The notes beneath the pieces are model-generated. The model was not told the origin of the DNA. It saw only the letters and a program-made list of their open reading frames with translations, and made no database searches. Shown piece by piece: positions 25,034 to 33,418 of a stretch of DNA of 64,000 bases (positions are counted from its first letter, which is position 1; each line of letters starts with the position of its first letter). Position numbers and translations under genes: made by a program. Origin of the DNA: Amycolatopsis lurida (GTDB lineage Bacteria > Actinomycetota > Actinomycetes > Mycobacteriales > Pseudonocardiaceae); assembly GCF_900105055.1 (NCBI RefSeq), contig NZ_FNTA01000004.1, forward strand, positions 7,099,501 to 7,163,500. Direction: 5' to 3'.

Positions 25034-25498
25034 TCACTGGACGCGGGTGGATTCGGTGCTTTCGTCGTTGTCGTCGTCGCCCGGGATGTACACGTCGGAC
25101 ACGTTGATGTTGACCTCGACGACCTCGAGCCCGGTCATCTGCTCGACCGCGCCGATCACGTTGCGGCGCACCGATTTGGCGAGATCCGCGATCGCGACGC
25201 CGTACTCGACGACGATCTGCAGGTCGACCGCGGCCTGGCGCTCGCCGACCTCGACGGAGACGCCCTGCCCGGCGGACGCGGTGGCGCCGGGGATGCGCTC
25301 ACGCAGCGCGTTGAACGCCCGCACGGCGCCGCCGCCCAGCGCGTGGACGCCGGTGATCTCGCGGGTCGCGAGGCCCGCGACCTTCTGCACGACGGTGTCG
25401 GCGATCGTGGTCACGCCCTGCGTGGTGACGAGCGCGCTGTTCTCGGCCGGGGCGGCGGAGTTCGAGTTCGGCTTGGCGGTGGTGGCGGTGTTCGTCAT
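25034..25498 (-). CDS. Asp23/Gls24-family envelope-stress protein (first gene of operon)
   Basis: 154 residues. After a Ser/Thr/Ala-rich start comes the Asp23 domain: GVTTIADTVVQKVAGLATREITGVHALGG, VSVEVGERQAAVDLQIVVEYGVAI, RRNVIGAVEQMTGLEVVEVNINVSDV. A disordered acidic tail (DDDNDESTESTRVQ) ends it. GAGGAG lies 7 bp before the ATG. The promoter must be in the region up to 25600. Confidence 0.9.
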   Translation of the reverse strand: MTNTATTAKPNSNSAAPAENSALVTTQGVTTIADTVVQKVAGLATREITGVHALGGGAVRAFNALRERIPGATASAGQGVSVEVGERQAAVDLQIVVEYGVAIADLAKSVRRNVIGAVEQMTGLEVVEVNINVSDVYIPGDDDNDESTESTRVQ

Positions 25499-25836
25499 CG
25501 CGATCTCCTCGGTTCGGATTCCGTTGCCTGCGGTGGAAGTTCTTTGCTTCCACACTCCATAGACCCAGCCGCACCGCGATCGTCACGACCCGATCGTGTG
25601 GTCTGGATCTCACCGATCGTGGGTATGTCTTTTGGCCTGGTTCCGCGGCGGACTACGGTGCCGTCCTTTCCGCCTGTCGAAGGTCGGGGCCGGGGTGACC
25701 AAAGTGGACGAACCGGACCAGGAGGACGCTGAAGTCGTTCCATCGGCAGCCGCCCCTGGACGGCGCGGTGAAGATCCACGCCCACGACCCGGCCTCCTGT
25801 GTGGCTGAGCGCCTCTGGCCTTCGCGCGGCTTCTCT
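25499..25836. other. Intergenic region between Asp23 operon and alkaline phosphatase
   Basis: About 340 bp containing the divergent promoters. CGATCGTG-type words recur (25590, 25614) and a GGGTAT occurs at 25620-25625 on the plus strand. No convincing stress-sigma promoter could be fixed by eye and no gene is seen. Confidence 0.4.
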
Positions 25837-25855
25837 GTTAGGAAAGGTTCCTAAC
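25837..25855. promoter_or_regulatory. Palindromic operator before alkaline phosphatase
   Basis: GTTAGGAA-AGG-TTCCTAAC is a perfect 8-bp inverted repeat 13 bp before the GTG start. TTAGGAA/TTCCTAA palindromes are seen before other actinobacterial secreted-enzyme genes; ROK-family binding is one possibility. Its closeness to the start suggests repression or a leaderless-like transcript. Confidence 0.5.
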
Positions 25856-25868
25856 TAAAGGAGGCGAT

Positions 25869-27074
25869 GTGCGCGGACGTGGTCTGGCGGCGGCGACGGT
25901 TCTGGTGGTCCTGTGCGGTGGTTCGGCCGCCGTCGCGGACACCACGACGGCGCGCTCGGCACGCAACATCATCTACATCCAGGGGGACGGCCTCGGCCTC
26001 GGCCAGCGTGACCTGCTTCGGCTGGCGCTCAAGGGCAAGAACGGCAGACTGGCGATGGACGGGCTCGCGGTCACCGGCCTCGTACGGACGTCCTCGGCCG
26101 ACCCCGAAGATATCGTCACCGACTCGGCCGCCGCGGCCACCGCATTCGCGACCGGGCACAAGACGCGCAACGGCGCCGTCGGCGTGGATTCCAGCGGGCG
26201 CCCGCTGGAGACGATCCTCGAACGGGCGAAGCGGGCGGGGAAGTCGACCGGCCTGGTGACGACCGCGCAGGTGACCGGCGCGTCGCCCGCGGCCTTCGCG
26301 GCGCACGTCCCCAGCCGGGACTCGCAGAGCGACATCGCGAAGCAGTACATCGAGAACAGCCGCCCGGACGTCCTGCTCGGCGGCGGTGAGGACTGGTGGT
26401 ATCCGAAGGGGAACCCCGGGCTGTGGCCGGACAAACCGGGGGAGGAGAGCCGCAGCCCGTACGGCAACCTGGTCGAACGCGCGCAGCGAACGGGCTACAC
26501 CTACGTGCGTGACGGCGACGAACTGCGGACCACGCGGGCCAACCGGATCCTCGGCCTGTTCGCGAACGAGGACATGGTCGACTACGGCCCGGACGGCGTC
26601 GGGAAGTACGCGCCGCGGGTGCCGCTCCAGCAGATGGCGCGCAAGGCACTGGACACCCTCTCCAAGAACCCGCGCGGCTTCTTTCTCTTCCTGGAGGAAG
26701 AAGGAACCGACGGGATGTCACACGAGAACAACGCGCACGGCGTGATCGACGCGGGCCGCGCGCTCGACGACACCGTCGCCGAGGTCATGCGGTTCGCCCG
26801 CGCGCATCCCGACACACTGGTGATCATCGGCGGCGACCACGAGACCGGAGGGCTGGCCATCGAGAACTACGACGCCTCCGACACCGACCCTGACCAGGAC
26901 GGGCCGTTCGACGTCCCGGGTTCGAAGCTCCGCTTCACCGTGGACTGGACGACCCACGACCACACCGGGTCCGACACCCCGGTCACCGCCGAAGGCCCCG
27001 GCTCCACCCGTTTGGGTGGCACGATCGAGAACACCGACGTCCACTGGGTGATGCGGGCGGCAAGCGGACTCTGA
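25869..27074 (+). CDS. Secreted alkaline phosphatase
   Basis: 401 residues. Sec signal (MRGRGLAAATVLVVLCGGSAAVA). Metal/active-site motifs: IIYIQGDGLGLGQ, DIVTDSAAAATAFATGHKT with the nucleophilic Ser in DSAAAAT, FLEEEGTDGMSHENN, VIIGGDHETGGLA and DWTTHDHTGSDTPV. These are the PhoA-type two-zinc ligands. Hydrolyses phosphomonoesters outside the cell. AAAGGAGG precedes the GTG. The upstream palindrome is the likely control site; no PHO-box direct repeats were seen. A 13-bp terminator follows. Confidence 0.92.
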   Translation: MRGRGLAAATVLVVLCGGSAAVADTTTARSARNIIYIQGDGLGLGQRDLLRLALKGKNGRLAMDGLAVTGLVRTSSADPEDIVTDSAAAATAFATGHKTRNGAVGVDSSGRPLETILERAKRAGKSTGLVTTAQVTGASPAAFAAHVPSRDSQSDIAKQYIENSRPDVLLGGGEDWWYPKGNPGLWPDKPGEESRSPYGNLVERAQRTGYTYVRDGDELRTTRANRILGLFANEDMVDYGPDGVGKYAPRVPLQQMARKALDTLSKNPRGFFLFLEEEGTDGMSHENNAHGVIDAGRALDDTVAEVMRFARAHPDTLVIIGGDHETGGLAIENYDASDTDPDQDGPFDVPGSKLRFTVDWTTHDHTGSDTPVTAEGPGSTRLGGTIENTDVHWVMRAASGL

Positions 27075-27081
27075 ACCGGAA

Positions 27082-27111
27082 AAGGCCACCTCCGGCGACG
27101 GAGGTGGCCTT
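27082..27111. terminator. Bidirectional terminator between phosphatase and pdtaR
   Basis: AAGGCCACCTCCG (27082-27094) and CGGAGGTGGCCTT (27099-27111) form a perfect 13-bp stem with a GCGA tetraloop. It sits between two convergent genes, 7 bp after the phosphatase stop and 14 bp from the other stop. Confidence 0.85.
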
Positions 27112-27125
27112 CACGGGCGTTGGGG

Positions 27126-27737
27126 TCAGCCGATGCTTTCGACGACTGCCTCGGCGACCGCCTTCATCGTGGTCCGGCGGTCCATCGCGGTGCGCTGTAT
27201 CCAGCGGAACGCGTCCGGCTCGGTGAGCCCCTGACGGCTCATCAGCAGCCCCTTGGCGCGGTCGATCACCTTGCGCGTTTCGAGCCGGTCCGTGAGGCCC
27301 GCGACCTCGGACTCGAGCGCCTGAAGCTCGGCGAACCGGCTCACGGCCAGCTCGATGGCCGGCACCAGGTCACGCTTGGCGAACGGCTTGACCAGGTACG
27401 CCATCGTGCCCGCGTCCCTGGCCCGCTCGACGAGGTCGCGCTGGCTGAACGCGGTCAGGATGACGACCGGCGCGATCCGGTCGCCGGTGATCTTGGAGGC
27501 GGCCTCGATACCGTCGAGCTTGGGCATCTTGACGTCGAGGATCACCAGGTCGGGCTTCAACTCGGTGGCCAGGTTGATGGCCTGCTCGCCATCCCCGGCC
27601 TCACCGACCACCTCATAACCCTCTTCACGGAGCATCTCGACGAGATCCAGCCGGATGAGGGCCTCGTCTTCGGCCACGAGCACCCGCCGCTGGGGTGCGG
27701 CGACAGCACCATTGGCCTCGGCAGCCTGCTCGGTCAC
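27126..27737 (-). CDS. pdtaR: ANTAR-domain response regulator, PdtaR-like
   Basis: 203 residues. Receiver domain (about 17-135) with VLVAEDEALIRLDLVEML, phosphoacceptor Asp68 in LVILDVKMPKLDG and the Lys in YLVKPF. C-terminal ANTAR RNA-binding domain: LETRKVIDRAKGLLMSRQGLTEPDAFRWIQRTAMD. PdtaR acts with the sensor kinase PdtaS to control antitermination; no kinase is adjacent. High similarity to the mycobacterial type is evident by eye. Confidence 0.93.
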   Translation of the reverse strand: MTEQAAEANGAVAAPQRRVLVAEDEALIRLDLVEMLREEGYEVVGEAGDGEQAINLATELKPDLVILDVKMPKLDGIEAASKITGDRIAPVVILTAFSQRDLVERARDAGTMAYLVKPFAKRDLVPAIELAVSRFAELQALESEVAGLTDRLETRKVIDRAKGLLMSRQGLTEPDAFRWIQRTAMDRRTTMKAVAEAVVESIG

Positions 27738-27909
27738 CGGGGTCCTCCTGAAGGTCGTCGGGCAGTTCGGCTCGCGGTCTGTCCGCGAACCTGAAGCCTA
27801 CCGGGAACGATCCAGACGGCTAGATGGCGTTCACCACGTCAGACGGTCGTCACACTCCGGGCCCGGCGAAAGGCGCGCTCCCGTGATCCCGTAAAGTTCA
27901 CCAGGCATC

Positions 27910-27983
27910 GCCCCCGTAGCCCAACTGGCAGAGGCAACGGATTCAAAACCCGTCCAGTGTGAGTTCGAATCTCACCGGGGGCA
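27910..27983 (+). tRNA. tRNA with anticodon CAA (Leu by anticodon), short variable arm
   Basis: Acceptor GCCCCCG (27910-27916) pairs with CGGGGGC (27976-27982), followed by A. D-stem GCC/GGC. Anticodon arm ACGGA-TTCAAAA-CCCGT (27937-27953) has anticodon CAA at 27944-27946 and an A-C mismatch next to the loop. Variable region CCAGT (5 nt). T-arm GTGAG-TTCGAAT-CTCAC. CAA is a leucine anticodon, but leucine tRNAs normally have a long variable arm; this one has class I form. The CCA end is not encoded. The 3' part is overlapped antisense by the recombinase reading frame. Confidence 0.8.
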
Positions 27984-29632
27984 CTCGCAGGATGCACATT
28001 CGCTTCCACCTGCGCAGTTTTGCCGTGAAGCGGTGTCGCCGATGGACGTGATCGAGGCTGGATCGGCGGGCAGGGTGGCTGTGATCGTCGCTCGGTCGTT
28101 CTTGTAGTCGACCTTGATCGTGAGCTGGGTCAGATCGAGCAGGCGGTGCAGTAGGTCTGCCGGGGCGTGGCGCAGGTTGGCCTTCAGAAACGGCAAGGCG
28201 TCGAGGAGTGTTTTGCGCTCGTTGAAGACCTCGTTGTAGTGCTGCCTGAGGCCTTGGGTGAAGGGATCGTCGGGGGCCGCGTTCTCTGCTTGGCGTAGCA
28301 GGTTGTCTTGCTTGCGGGCAGCGTCCGCGATCTTCTTTTGCAGTGCTTGCCGCCGACGTTCGGTGTCGCGCCGCTTATTGGCGTAGCCGTCGTCTTGATC
28401 AGCGAGTAGCAGCGTGTGGCGTTGCGGTCCGAACAGGCGCTCGTTGAAGAACGCCTCGACCTGGTCGAGGATGAGGTCTTCGCGGATGTAGACGGTAGGC
28501 GGGTGGCCCTCGTGTTTGTCCGGACGCCCGCGGTTGTTGCCTGCCGGATGGCAGCGGTAGTAGACGCCGGATTTGCGCACCATGCCCATCATGCGGCGGC
28601 CGCAATCACACGTGACGCGGCTGCGCAGCAGGTAGGTTCGCTGCGCACGGGGATCCTGCTTCAGATCAGCGCCGTCACGTGACCCTTGCCGTTGGGTTCT
28701 GGTGGCGGTCATCTCGTCGAACATCCACTTCGGGATGAGCGGTTCGTGCGCGGGTTCGGGGGACCATACCCACATCTCCGGAGGGTTCTGCCGGTTTCGT
28801 GCGCCGCGGCTGCGGCGTGCTCGCCGGTTGTAGACCTGGTACCCGGTGTACTTCGGGTTCTTCAGGATATCGGCGACGCTGGACTTCGACCACGCGCCGC
28901 GTGCCCGGATTCCGCCGGGCGGTCGTGGGGGCGGGTGCTCGTCGGTGTTCTTGTTCAGTCGTTCGGCGATGGTGTCGAATCCAATGCTTCGTGGTATCGC
29001 CACTTGGCGATTAAGGCCACGGTTTCCGCTTGTTCTCCGTCTGGTTCCAAACGTGTCTTCGTGAGCCCTTTCTCGGCCTTGGCGGGATTGGGATGGCGCA
29101 GGGTCTTCGCTCGATACCCGTAGGGTGGTTTGCCGATGTTGGGGCCTTCCCGGACGTGGGTACAGGTGCCACCCCGCGACAGCTCCAGCATGTTCAGGAC
29201 CTCGTACTCGGCAACCGACTGGTTGATCCGGCGTTGCAGGATTTGCTGCGCTCGGCCGCCGGAGAGCAGGATCGGCTCGTTGGATGCGAAGACGGGAACC
29301 TCGGCGCGTTCGAGTTCTCGCTCGACGGACAGCGTCTCATACATCTTCCGCGCGATCCGGGACACGGACTCGCAGATCACCACATCGAACCGGCGGTCCG
29401 GTTGTTTCGCCTCAGACAGCAGATCCGCTATACCACCGTCGCGGGCGATAGGGATGTCGAAACGTTCATAGCCCGTACGCTGGCCGCGCCGCTCGAGCTC
29501 CATGCGCCCGGACTCCACGTCGTGGAAGTGCCATACCACGACCCAAGACTCGGGCAGAGCGGACTTCGAGCGGTCGAGTTGTCGCAAGAGCGATTGGCGG
29601 GGATCCTGGTGCTCTTCGGTGGATGATGTGGT
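27972..29632 (-). pseudogene. Large serine recombinase, decayed
   Basis: The coding sequence is in two frames. The N-part begins TTSSTEEHQDPRQSLLRQLDRS, the serine-recombinase catalytic segment, but with no start codon upstream before a stop. It continues through DVVICESVSRIARKMYETLSVE, FASNEPI and GKPPYGYRA. Near 28981 the frame shifts by one base (ALIAKWRYHEAL to GFDTIAERLN). The C-part has the recombinase domain (WSKSSVADILKNPKYTGYQVYNRR), zinc ribbon (RVTCDCGRRMMGMVRKSGVYYRC) and a coiled coil. It ends inside the tRNA at 27972. Truncated and frameshifted, so inactive as sequenced. Confidence 0.8.
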
Positions 29633-29726
29633 TAAAGTGATTGCCGGGACTGTTGGTTCGGAGCTAAGAAGGGAAACACCAAGTCATAGGGGAACGGGCG
29701 CGGATCACCTTGGCGTCCCTGAACAC

Positions 29727-29906
29727 GGGGGTGCTGGACTGGCAAAGGCTATGACGCTTTGCGTCGCAGAATCGCTCGAGTATCTCCACGCCGACATGGT
29801 GACCCGGCCCGAACCGGTCACCGACACGGTGCAACAGCTCATCGGGACTCCGGCGCGCACCTTCGGCGAATGGGCGGCCGACCACGCTGCCGACTTCACG
29901 CCGTGA
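29727..29906 (+). pseudogene. C-terminal remnant of NmrA-like NAD(P)-binding protein
   Basis: The open stretch ends AKAMTLCVAESLEYLHADMV, then PVTDTVQQLIGTPARTFGEWAADHAADFTP, which matches the last part of NmrA-type epimerase/reductase proteins. No Rossmann N-terminus is present upstream; the preceding sequence belongs to the recombinase remnant. Probably a chromosomal gene cut by the insertion. Confidence 0.5.
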
Positions 29907-30040
29907 TGGAGCACCCATGTCCGGCGAGCGGCATGGACCCCGGTCTGCGGTGATGGCGCGGGTCGGGCTTGGTGACGTAGCCGCTGACGGTGCGGGTCTT
30001 CCGGGTGTCGGGCCACAGGGCCAGGTTCGTTCGATGTGGT

Positions 30041-30667
30041 CTATGCCGTTGGAGCGTCGCCCGGTCTCGGGTCGAGGACGATTCGGGTGTTTGTCGCGAG
30101 GACCGTGCTCGCAGTCAGTCCGAACATGTCGTGGAAGGCGTCGCTGAAGTGGCTGGGGGAGGCGAATCCGGCTTCCGCCGACGCCCTGGTGAGGTCCGCG
30201 CCTTCCACCGCGGCAGCCGCGACGCGCAGCATCCGCGCCCACAGCCGGTAGCGGCGGAAGCTCGTGCCGGTCTGCGCCGAGAACAGGTGCAGGAACCGCG
30301 ACGTCGACAGGCTGATCTCGGCGGCGACCTGCGGCGCGCTCAGGCACGGGTGTGCGCGGAGCAGGCCCAGCGCGGTTCGGATCCGCTCGTCGGCGAGGTC
30401 CGGCTCCAGGTAGAGGTACAGCATCCGGCCATGGGAGACGACTTGGTGCCGCGTCCTGGCCGGGATCATCGCGCTGCGGACTTTCTGCTCGTTGTCACCG
30501 ATGCGCAGCAAGAACGGGGCGTCGACGCCGACCGCGAAGCAGTGCACGGAGCCGAAGTGGGGGTGGAGGTCGAGCGATGGGCCGAGGTAGGCGGCGTGGC
30601 CGGGCCAGATCCAGATCGTGGCCCGGTCCTGCGGGCAGCACGTTTCTGGAAGCGCGGCGTAGTCCAT
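30041..30667 (-). CDS. AraC-family regulator
   Basis: 208 residues. The N-terminal cupin-like sensing part (LHPHFGSVHCFAVGVDAPFLL, IPARTRHQVVSHG) is followed by two AraC helix-turn-helices: LSAPQVAAEISLSTSRFLHLFSAQTGTSFRRYRLW and DLTRASAEAGFASPSHFSDAFHDMFGLT. The ATG at 30667 lies only 20 bp from the divergent membrane-protein start, so promoter space is very small and one of the two starts may be further inside. Confidence 0.85.
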   Translation of the reverse strand: MDYAALPETCCPQDRATIWIWPGHAAYLGPSLDLHPHFGSVHCFAVGVDAPFLLRIGDNEQKVRSAMIPARTRHQVVSHGRMLYLYLEPDLADERIRTALGLLRAHPCLSAPQVAAEISLSTSRFLHLFSAQTGTSFRRYRLWARMLRVAAAAVEGADLTRASAEAGFASPSHFSDAFHDMFGLTASTVLATNTRIVLDPRPGDAPTA

Positions 30668-30686
30668 GCACCCGATCATTCCACGC

Positions 30687-31079
30687 ATGCAGAGCAGACG
30701 AAAAAGACTGGGGCAGGCGTTGCTCGTGGCGGTGGGGCTGATCAACGTCGTGCCTGGGGCGGGAGCGGTGTCGCCGGGGGCGATGCGATCGGCCTACGGC
30801 GTCGAGGTCGGGAGTGCGGACCTGGAGGTGCTGCTGCGGCACCGGGCGGTTCTGCTCGCCCTGGCAGGAGCGTTCGTGATCGTGTCGGCGTTCCGCCCGG
30901 CACTGCGCCGTGCCGCGATCGCCGGCGGCGCCGTCAGCATGGGTTCGTTCCTGCTCTTGGCGCTGACCACGACGCCGGTGAACGAGCAGGTGCTCCGGGT
31001 GGCGCAGGTTGACGCCGCGGCGCTGCTGCTCCTGGCCGTGGGAGCGGCGCTGGTGCGGACGTCCGGGGAGGGCGCATGA
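30687..31079 (+). CDS. Four-TM membrane protein of unknown function
   Basis: About 130 residues with four hydrophobic segments: GQALLVAVGLINVVPGAGAV, HRAVLLALAGAFVIVSAF, AIAGGAVSMGSFLLLAL and AALLLLAVGAALV. The segment SPGAMRSAYGVEV..DLEVLLRHRAVL is typical of a small actinobacterial membrane family without known role. It overlaps the next gene by ATGA. An ATG at 30666 is an alternative start. It is divergent from the AraC gene. Confidence 0.72.
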   Translation: MQSRRKRLGQALLVAVGLINVVPGAGAVSPGAMRSAYGVEVGSADLEVLLRHRAVLLALAGAFVIVSAFRPALRRAAIAGGAVSMGSFLLLALTTTPVNEQVLRVAQVDAAALLLLAVGAALVRTSGEGA

Positions 31080-31438
31080 CGACAGCCATTATCGTCCTCA
31101 CCGCGGTGTTCTTCCTCGGCATGGGCCTCTGCGCGCTCGCCGTGCCAGCAGCGATCGGCAAGCCGTTCCGCATCGTCGTCGAGGCGCCGGAGAGCCGTTC
31201 GGAGATCCGGGCCGTCTACGGTGGTTTCGGGCTGGCGATGGCCGCCGTGCTCATCACAGCGCTGTTCCTCGACGGCCTGCGTACCGGCGTGGTCGTCACG
31301 GTCGCGGCCGCCCTTGCCGGGATGGCCCTGGGCCGGGTCATATCCCGGCTCGTCGACGCCCCCACGCGGTTCTACCCGGTCTGGTTCTACTTCGGAGTGG
31401 AGGCGGTCGCGGCCGCATTGCTTTTCGCCGTGGCGTGA
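31076..31438 (+). CDS. DUF4345-type membrane protein
   Basis: 120 residues with four membrane segments (IIVLTAVFFLGMGLCALAVP, YGGFGLAMAAVLITALFL, VVVTVAAALAGMALGRVIS, FYFGVEAVAAALLFAVA) and the DUF4345 pattern SRSEIRAVYGGFGLA. Coupled to the preceding membrane gene by ATGA. Both are probably controlled by the divergent AraC protein. Function unknown. Confidence 0.78.
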   Translation: MTTAIIVLTAVFFLGMGLCALAVPAAIGKPFRIVVEAPESRSEIRAVYGGFGLAMAAVLITALFLDGLRTGVVVTVAAALAGMALGRVISRLVDAPTRFYPVWFYFGVEAVAAALLFAVA

Positions 31439-31612
31439 GGTGCAACCGCTCGGTCGCAGGAGCTATGTGCGTGCCGCCCTCGTGGTCGAGTGCGTTCAGC
31501 GTTCGAGTTCGCCGGAATCATCCTGCCGGGCGCCCTCTGAGAGGTATTTGGCGCTGAGCCTGCACCGGCGCCGGATGCCGGACGAGGGCTGCGCAGAGAT
31601 GCCCGGTGACGA

Positions 31613-31923
31613 TCAGGCACCGTGGCGAGTTCGCTCGGGTAGCACCGAGTCGAGGTGCGCGGCCAGCTCCGCGGGAGACGGGACATCGACGACGCCATCG
31701 ACCACGGAACCTTCAAGCCCGAGCAGGGGCCCGCGACATGCGTCCTTTACCCACGCGGCCCGCGTGCCGTCCGATGAATCAGGGGGCGGGGCTGCCGGTG
31801 CCTCTGTCGCGGTGCCGCCGGTGTTGCCGCGGCCTTGAGGGCGACGATGGACTCGGCGGAGATCTCGTCATCGATGACGACGGCACCGGATTCGTCGACC
31901 GTGTCCGGCACCTCAGCTGTCAT
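31613..31923 (-). pseudogene. Small hypothetical protein, frameshifted, with PucR-unit-like promoter
   Basis: From the ATG at 31923 the frame reads MTAEVPDTVDESGAVVIDDE, then ISAESIVALKAAA. Near 31822 a one-base shift leads into a frame that continues AWVKDACRGPLLGLEG, VVDVPSPAELAAHLDSVLPE and stops at 31613. The length of 311 nt is 3n+2. The start resembles the monooxygenase start (MTAE) at 41894, and its upstream region is a near-copy of that gene's promoter region. No family recognised. The gap 31439-31612 holds nothing recognisable. Confidence 0.5.
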
Positions 31924-31955
31924 GACCCGCTCGTACCTCGCTGTTCCCTGCGCCC

Positions 31956-32040
31956 TGATGTCCTCCACTGTCACCGGCTCTCGGCCCCGGTCGCCACGAC
32001 ATCGCGCACCTGGTTTCGCCGGAAGCGGTGCACAGTGCAT
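31956..32040 (-). promoter_or_regulatory. Near-copy of the monooxygenase promoter region
   Basis: This 85-bp stretch aligns with 41923-42008 at roughly three quarters identity by eye. Shared blocks include TGATGT, TCCACTGTC, CCCCGGTC, ACGACA and GCGGTGCAC/CCGGTGCAC. Both copies end about 30-35 bp before an ATG starting MTAE. Likely a common regulator site, the PucR protein at 42059 being the first candidate. Confidence 0.6.
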
Positions 32041-32144
32041 CTGCTTCGACAAAGCGATGTTCGTAACAGTCGGCGGGTTGATCTGGGAGTTTCGGAACGA
32101 GGCGTGCGCTCGTCTCGCAAACACTCTTGCGTGAACTCACAGAC

Positions 32145-33401
32145 TCAGGTTCGGCGCAGGAGCCTTTCGAGTGCTCCGGCTGTCGCTTCGATGTCGGAGG
32201 TGGTGTGGGCTGTGCTGAGGAAGACTTTGCCGGAAGGCATGAACAGGAAGCCGTGGTGCAGCATTCCTTCGAGGATGGTGGTCCAGAGTCCGCCGGTGCC
32301 GTGGAGTCCGGTGTTCGCGCCCGGTGGGACGTACTGGAGGAGTGAGCCGACGCGGTTGAAGCTGCCGCCGTCGGGGACCGAACCGAGGATGCCGCCGACG
32401 ACGGTGTCGAACTCGGAGGAGATTTCTTCGAGTGTCTGGTAGACCACTGGGTCGGCGAGGGCGCGCATTGTCGCTTCGACGGCTGCGAGCGCGACGGGGT
32501 TGGCGTTGAAGGTGCCGGCGTGGACGACGCCGGCTGTCACCTGATCGATCAGTTCCGCTCGTCCGACGACGGCGCTCTGGGTGAATCCTCCGGTCATGGC
32601 TTTGCCGAAGACGGACAGGTCGGGGAGGACGCCGTACTTTTCGGCCGCGCCGCCGCGCGCGATGCGGAATCCGGCGATCACCTCGTCGAAGATGAGGACG
32701 ACGCCGTGCCGGTCGCACAGGGTTCTCAGTGTGGAGAGGAATTCCGGGGAGGGTGTTTCGACGCCGGCGTTGCTCATCACCGGATCGATGAGCACAGCGG
32801 CGATGTCGCGTTCGACGGCTTCGATCAGGATCTGCCGGGCCAATCGTACGTCGTTGAAGCGTGCGATGACCAGATCGTCCAGCACGCTGGACGATTGTCC
32901 TCTGCCGCCTGGTGCCGCGGGCTGATCGCCGTCGGTTTCGGCCATTCCGGCGTGGACGGTGTCGTGCCAGCCGTGGTAGCTCTTGGCGAATTTGAGGACG
33001 CGCCGCCGCCCTGTCGCGGCTCGGGCGAGGCGTAGCGCCACTTGTACCGCTTCGGTTCCGGTGTTGCTCCACAGCAGCCGTTCGCCGTGGGGCACGGCTT
33101 CGAGGACCGCCTCGGCCGCGAGGTATTCGAGGGCGTGACCGGTGCCGACCACCTGCATCTTGGTCGCGGTCGCGGAGACCGCCGACAGAACGCGCGGGTC
33201 GCTGTGGCCGAGGACAAGCGGTCCCCAGGCCATCACGTAGTCGACGTACCGGTCGCCGTCGAGGTCCCACACATGTGCGCCTCGTGCCTCTCGGACGAAG
33301 AGCGGGTGGGGGCGCATCGCGGCGCGCAGGCCCGACCCGACGCCGCCTCCGACGCTACGTCGGGTTCGTTCGAACGCGACACGCGACGATTTCAGAGCCA
33401 T
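32145..33401 (-). CDS. Class III aminotransferase (glutamate-1-semialdehyde aminomutase-like)
   Basis: 418 residues, PLP fold-type I. Motifs: VDYVMAWGPLVLGHSDPRV, SNTGTEAVQVALRLARA, LIFDEVIAGFR with Asp239, and LSVFGKAMTGG with Lys267 as the Schiff-base lysine. The sequence resembles GSA aminomutase and omega-transaminases. As the last gene of the monooxygenase operon it probably transfers an amino group to or from an aldehyde or ketone intermediate, not heme synthesis. 17 bp after the ADH stop. Confidence 0.88.
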   Translation of the reverse strand: MALKSSRVAFERTRRSVGGGVGSGLRAAMRPHPLFVREARGAHVWDLDGDRYVDYVMAWGPLVLGHSDPRVLSAVSATATKMQVVGTGHALEYLAAEAVLEAVPHGERLLWSNTGTEAVQVALRLARAATGRRRVLKFAKSYHGWHDTVHAGMAETDGDQPAAPGGRGQSSSVLDDLVIARFNDVRLARQILIEAVERDIAAVLIDPVMSNAGVETPSPEFLSTLRTLCDRHGVVLIFDEVIAGFRIARGGAAEKYGVLPDLSVFGKAMTGGFTQSAVVGRAELIDQVTAGVVHAGTFNANPVALAAVEATMRALADPVVYQTLEEISSEFDTVVGGILGSVPDGGSFNRVGSLLQYVPPGANTGLHGTGGLWTTILEGMLHHGFLFMPSGKVFLSTAHTTSDIEATAGALERLLRRT

Positions 33402-33418
33402 GCGACGTTCAGCGCCTT

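Noticed and set aside
27738..27909. Possible antiterminator target hairpins for the ANTAR protein upstream of the tRNA
   Set aside because: No pair of hexaloop stems with the ANTAR consensus could be identified by eye.
30069..31012. Plus-strand open frame over the AraC gene
   Set aside because: Antisense to a clear AraC-family protein with two helix-turn-helix motifs.
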